Assembly: GCA_045807225.1 (NCBI GenBank)
Contig: JBJMHU010000187.1
Span: 1 to 7,134, forward strand
Length of the DNA stretch: 7,134 nt
Reading direction: 5' to 3'
Source: Fodinibacter sp045807225
GTDB taxonomy: Bacteria; Actinomycetota; Actinomycetes; Actinomycetales; Dermatophilaceae
Below the pieces are notes generated by a model, which made no database searches, was not told where the DNA came from, and saw only the letters and a list, made by a program, of their open reading frames with translations. Shown here piece after piece: positions 4,612 to 7,134 of this stretch. A program made the translations under genes and the position numbers. Each line of letters begins with the position of its first letter. The first letter of the stretch is position 1.

Positions 4612-5147
4612 CCGACGACCTCACCACCCGCTATGACGGCGTGCTCGAACGCACGGCCGGCGGCGGCGTCATCCGCTTCGAGCGGCACCTCGCCTACGAC
4701 GTGCACGACGTGTGGGACGCCATCACCACCCCGGCGCGGTTGGCCGACTGGTGGCTGCCGTTCGACGCCGACATCACCGTCGACCTGCGCGAGGGCGGCG
4801 AGATGGTCTTCGCCGGCCGGGGCGACGGCGAGCCGGTGCGGATGACCTGCACCATCCTGCGCCTCGATCCGCCGGTGCTCCTCGAGCACACCCACCCCGC
4901 GCCCGGCTCGACGATGCTCTGGGAGCTCGAGGCCGCCGACACCGGCTGCATCCTGCGGCTCAGTCACGTCGTCCCGGACGTGCAGGAGGCCGTCGACAAC
5001 TGCTACCTCGTGGGGCTGCAGACCTCCCTCGACCGCCTGGAGCCCAGCCTCGCCGGTCGGCCCGCTCCCTGGGACTGGGACGCCTTCGCGGTCGGCCAGG
5101 CGCACTACGCCGGCCGCGGCCTCGCCGCACCGGTGGCGGCGTCATGA
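4608..5147 (+). CDS. AHSA1-type SRPBCC domain protein
   Basis: A 179-residue cytosolic protein with the SRPBCC fold (hydrophobic ligand-binding cavity; AHSA1/CalC-like group). It shows VIRFERHLAYDVHDVWDAIT (21-40) followed by TPARLADWWLP, then DLREGGEMVFAG (59-70), PPVLLEHTH (88-96), MLWELEA...CILRLSH (103-120) and a C-terminal helix around 129-147. Proteins of this type next to ArsR repressors are widespread in actinobacteria. Their ligand is generally unknown, and they may bind a small hydrophobic molecule that also acts as the signal. The GTG start overlaps the ArsR stop by two bases and has AAGGAG upstream at about 6 nt. Its stop overlaps the next ATG, so the three genes form a tight operon. 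Confidence 0.88.
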   Translation: MTDDLTTRYDGVLERTAGGGVIRFERHLAYDVHDVWDAITTPARLADWWLPFDADITVDLREGGEMVFAGRGDGEPVRMTCTILRLDPPVLLEHTHPAPGSTMLWELEAADTGCILRLSHVVPDVQEAVDNCYLVGLQTSLDRLEPSLAGRPAPWDWDAFAVGQAHYAGRGLAAPVAAS

Positions 5148-5800
5148 GCGCCCCCCGCCAGCAGCTGCTGCGGGTGCAGAACTTCATGCTCTCCGCCGAC
5201 GGCTACGGCACCGGGGTGGGCCAGAGCCTCGAGCGGCCGTTCGGCCATGCCGACCCTGTGGCGCTCTCCGCGTGGGCGAGCGCGACGGCGAGCTGGCCCA
5301 ACCGCACCGACCCCGGCGGCACCCGCGGTCTCGACGACTACTTCACCCGCGACTTCACCCACAACATCGGCGCCGAGATCATGGGCCGCGGCAAGTTCGG
5401 CCCCCAGCAGGGGCCGTGGGAGAACCTCGACTGGCAGGGGTGGTGGGGCGACGAGCCCCCCTTCCGCACGCCCGTCTTCGTGCTGACGCACCACGTGCGA
5501 CCCTCGATCGCGCTGTCCGACACGACGTTCCACTTCATCGACGCCGAGCCGCACGATGCCCTGCAGCAGGCCGCCTCAGCGGCCGGCGGCAAGGACGTGC
5601 GTCTCGGCGGTGGCGTGTCGACGGTGCGCGAGTTCCTCGAGGCCGACCTCGTCGACACCCTGCACGTCGCGGTCGTCCCGGTCGAGATCGGCCGCGGAGG
5701 CAAGCTCTGGGACTCCCCCGACGAGCTGCACGACCGCTTCCACCACGAGCAGGTGCCCAGTCCGAGCGGCGTCACCCACCACCTCTTCTGGCGCCGCTGA
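5144..5800 (+). CDS. RibD C-terminal / dihydrofolate reductase-like protein
   Basis: A 218-residue protein of the DHFR-like fold (RibD_C family). Motifs are VQNFMLSADGYGTG (11-24) for the first strand and catalytic-like Asp, AEIMGRGKFGP (77-87), the nucleotide-contact loop RTPVFVLTHH (108-117), the glycine-rich GGKDVRLGGGVSTVREFLE (138-156), and LHVAVVPVEIGRGGKLW (163-179). These indicate an NAD(P)H-dependent reductase. The substrate is unknown: this stand-alone group is not the housekeeping folate enzyme, nor does it carry the deaminase half of RibD. The ATG overlaps the preceding TGA (ATGA). It is the last gene of the arsR-like operon and ends 24 bp before the convergent metF stop. Confidence 0.88.
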   Translation: MSAPRQQLLRVQNFMLSADGYGTGVGQSLERPFGHADPVALSAWASATASWPNRTDPGGTRGLDDYFTRDFTHNIGAEIMGRGKFGPQQGPWENLDWQGWWGDEPPFRTPVFVLTHHVRPSIALSDTTFHFIDAEPHDALQQAASAAGGKDVRLGGGVSTVREFLEADLVDTLHVAVVPVEIGRGGKLWDSPDELHDRFHHEQVPSPSGVTHHLFWRR

Positions 5801-5801
5801 C

Positions 5802-5819
5802 GCCGCCCGGTTCGGCGGC
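5802..5819. terminator. Hairpin between convergent operons, possible bidirectional terminator
   Basis: GCCGCC and GGCGGC form a 6-bp all-GC stem with a 6-nt loop (CGGTTC) in the 24-bp gap between the DHFR-like stop and the metF stop. It lacks a T-tract, as is common in high-GC actinobacteria, and is placed to serve both strands. Confidence 0.45.
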
Positions 5820-5824
5820 ACGGG

Positions 5825-6730
5825 TCACAGGGTCAGGTTCTCGAACACCTCGAGCGTGGCCGTCGACCGGTTCATCGTGATGAAGTGGATGCCGGGCGCG
5901 CCCTCGTCGAGCATCCGCTGCCCCAGCTCGGTCGCGACCTGCACCCCGACCGCCCGCACGGCCGCCGGGTCGTCCTTGACCGCCTCGAGCCGCGCGACGA
6001 CCGCCGGCGGAAGCGGGGTGCCCATCAGCTCCGACATCCGGGTGATCTGCTTGAGGTTGGTCACCGGCATCAGGCCCGGGGTGATCGGCAGCGTCCGCCG
6101 CGCCGCCACCCGGTCGCGCAGCCGCAGGTAGCTGTCGGCGTCGAAGACCATCTGGGTGATCGCGAAGCTCGCCCCGGCATCCGCCTTGCGCACCAGCACC
6201 TCGACGTCGTGGTCGAGGTCGGGGCTGTCGGGGTGCACGTCGGGGAAGGCCGCGACGCCGATCGTGAAGTCGCCCAGGCGTCGGATCAGGCCGACGAGCT
6301 GGTCGGCGTGGTCGAGGCCCTCGGGGTGGGGCGTCCACTGGCCGCGCACGTTGCCGGGCGGGTCGCCGCGCAGGGCGAGGATGTTGCGCACGCCGGAGGC
6401 CGCGTAGGCGCCGACCACCTGGCGCACCTGGTGCACCGACGCCCCCACGCAGGTGAGGTGCGCCAGCGGGGTCAGCGAGGTCTCGTCGGCGATCCGGCCG
6501 GTGACCCGCACGGTGCGGTCCTGGGTGGTGCCGCCGGCGCCGTAGGTGACCGACACGAAGGCCGGGCGCACCCGCTCGAGCTGCCGGATCGCCAGCCACA
6601 GCGCCGCCTCCGACTCGTCGTCCTTGGGCGGGAAGAACTCGAAGCTGATCGACGGCTTGTCCTGCGCGAGCACCCCGGGGATGGACCTGACGAGGTGCTC
6701 GGGCCGTCCCCCTCCGCCGTGGTGCGCCAT
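5825..6730 (-). CDS. metF: 5,10-methylenetetrahydrofolate reductase
   Basis: A 301-residue (beta/alpha)8 flavoenzyme, about the usual bacterial length with no C-terminal regulatory domain. It reduces 5,10-methylene-THF to 5-methyl-THF, the methyl donor for methionine synthesis. Motifs in order: ISFEFFPPK (28-36, with catalytic Glu31 in FEFFPP), FVSVTYGAGGTTQDRT (58-73), LAHLTCVGAS (89-98), VRNILALRGDPP (114-125, Asp123 near the flavin), VAAFPDVHPDSPD (159-171), ITQMVFD (191-197, folate-site Gln193), ITPGLMPVTN (216-225) and IHFITMNRS (281-289). The ATG at the complement of 6728-6730 is chosen because a -10 box ends 7 nt upstream. An in-frame ATG 17 codons earlier would extend through that box and the divergent promoter. 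It is divergent from a polyprenyl synthase gene, as in mycobacteria. Confidence 0.95.
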   Translation of the reverse strand: MAHHGGGGRPEHLVRSIPGVLAQDKPSISFEFFPPKDDESEAALWLAIRQLERVRPAFVSVTYGAGGTTQDRTVRVTGRIADETSLTPLAHLTCVGASVHQVRQVVGAYAASGVRNILALRGDPPGNVRGQWTPHPEGLDHADQLVGLIRRLGDFTIGVAAFPDVHPDSPDLDHDVEVLVRKADAGASFAITQMVFDADSYLRLRDRVAARRTLPITPGLMPVTNLKQITRMSELMGTPLPPAVVARLEAVKDDPAAVRAVGVQVATELGQRMLDEGAPGIHFITMNRSTATLEVFENLTL

Positions 6731-6737
6731 GGCGGTG

Positions 6738-6743
6738 AGGGTA
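6738..6743 (-). promoter_or_regulatory. -10 box of metF (leaderless)
   Basis: On the minus strand this reads TACCCT, a TANNNT element ending 7 nt before the metF ATG. There is no Shine-Dalgarno, so transcription probably starts at the ATG. I see no SAM or cobalamin riboswitch, since there is no room for a leader. Confidence 0.5.
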
Positions 6744-6760
6744 ACCCAGCCGCCACGCCG

Positions 6761-6766
6761 TAGGCT
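6761..6766 (+). promoter_or_regulatory. -10 box of the polyprenyl synthase gene
   Basis: TAGGCT fits TANNNT. Transcription would start near 6773, leaving a leader of about 50 nt with a hairpin and an AGGAGGT ribosome site. It lies 17 bp from the metF -10 on the other strand, so the two promoters overlap back to back and may compete. Confidence 0.45.
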
Positions 6767-6785
6767 CTGGGCACCCATCATTCGA

Positions 6786-6802
6786 CCCCCACTGCCCGGG
6801 GG
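6786..6802 (+). repeat. Hairpin in the leader of the polyprenyl synthase gene
   Basis: CCCCC (6786-6790) and GGGGG (6798-6802) form a 5-bp GC stem around a 7-nt loop. Beyond an A-A mismatch, two more outer pairs can form. It ends 7 nt before the AGGAGGT (6810-6816) ribosome site. It might modulate translation or mRNA stability, but no ligand-binding RNA class is recognised. Confidence 0.35.
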
Positions 6803-6822
6803 ACGTCGCAGGAGGTCCCGCC

Positions 6823-7134
6823 GTGCCCAGCCCGCTCGACGGCGTCGACCTGCGCCGGCGCGTGCAGGAGTGCCTCGACGCAGAGCTGGCCACCCAGGCC
6901 GCGGTGCTCGCCGAGCTGGGCCCCGACGTCGACGACCTGCTCACCACGGTCGCCGACCTGCTGCGCGGCGGGAAGCGGCTGCGCGCCGCGTTCCTGTATT
7001 GGGGGCACCGGGCGGCGGGCCGGCCTGACTCCGACGCGCTGGTGCGGCTGGCGAGCGCGATGGAGCTGTTCCAGGCGGCCGCGCTCATCCACGACGACGT
7101 CATGGACGACTCCGACACCCGCCGCGGGATGCCG
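6823..7134 (+). CDS. Polyprenyl (isoprenyl) diphosphate synthase, N-terminal part (cut by window end)
   Basis: The first 104 residues of a trans-prenyltransferase that condenses allylic diphosphates with isopentenyl diphosphate in isoprenoid synthesis (menaquinone tails, carotenoids or similar). It shows the IPP-binding GGKRLR (49-54) and the first aspartate-rich motif DDVMD (91-95) with the adjacent DTRRG (98-102). Residues 4 and 5 before the motif are both Ala, rather than the aromatic residues that stop short chains, so a product longer than C15 is possible. The chain length cannot be read from this fragment. The GTG start has AGGAGGT 6 nt upstream and matches the family start. A geranylgeranyl-type (IdsA-like) enzyme is the usual annotation in this context, and the second DDxxD motif lies beyond the window. 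Confidence 0.93.
   Translation, partial: MPSPLDGVDLRRRVQECLDAELATQAAVLAELGPDVDDLLTTVADLLRGGKRLRAAFLYWGHRAAGRPDSDALVRLASAMELFQAAALIHDDVMDDSDTRRGMP

Noticed and set aside
6731..6781. Earlier in-frame metF starts at 6781/6778
   Set aside because: They would place the divergent -10 boxes inside the coding region and add a stretch with no family similarity. The ATG at 6730 is positioned exactly for a leaderless transcript.
5772..7118. 448-codon minus-strand open frame covering metF and the polyprenyl synthase start
   Set aside because: It is in a different frame from metF, antisense to the polyprenyl synthase, and has no recognisable motifs.

Overview
This window is very GC-rich. Its coding is biased to G/C third positions, several genes appear leaderless, and it carries a mycobacterial/actinobacterial-type LexA box. 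It also contains families typical of actinobacteria: DUF6504, the SAV_6107-type HEPN protein, and a polyprenyl synthetase divergent from metF. All of this points to an actinobacterial chromosome. A Micrococcales/Intrasporangiaceae-like host is my guess and is not demonstrated. I see no mobile element, rRNA, tRNA or CRISPR array.

Left part (1-1030, minus strand): an apparent DNA-damage operon. A perfect LexA/SOS palindrome (1015-1030) lies 79 nt upstream of a DUF6504 gene (624-935). A SAV_6107-type HEPN gene (102-533) follows, and then the first 31 codons of a DnaE2-type error-prone DNA polymerase III alpha subunit (1-93), which runs off the window. The first two genes are uncharacterised families that appear to be co-transcribed with a translesion polymerase.

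Middle part (1248-4015): a YbaK/EbsC-family protein (plus) in which asparagine stands where deacylases have the catalytic lysine; a two-domain SRPBCC + hemerythrin (HHE) fusion protein (plus) behind a possible stress-sigma promoter; a small VOC/glyoxalase-like protein (plus); and, convergent with it, a DUF1801 (YdhG-like) protein (minus).

Right-centre part (4016-5800): a 254-bp divergent intergenic region holds a 14-bp perfect inverted repeat with further nested repeats, then a clear promoter with an overlapping palindrome. This promoter drives a three-gene, translationally coupled operon: an ArsR-type repressor, an AHSA1/SRPBCC protein, and a RibD-C/dihydrofolate-reductase-like protein. The stop and start codons of these genes overlap by a few bases.

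Right part (5801-7134): metF (minus; 5,10-methylenetetrahydrofolate reductase), convergent with the previous operon. Across a 92-bp region with two divergent promoters lies the 5' part of a polyprenyl (isoprenyl) diphosphate synthase gene (plus), cut by the window end. The metF-like/ids divergent pair resembles the Rv2172c-idsA2 arrangement of mycobacteria.

Regulatory theme: four genes (ybaK-like, VOC, arsR-like, metF) have a TANNNT -10 box only 6-7 nt before the ATG and no Shine-Dalgarno. They are probably transcribed as leaderless mRNAs. The downstream operon members and several other genes have good Shine-Dalgarno sequences.
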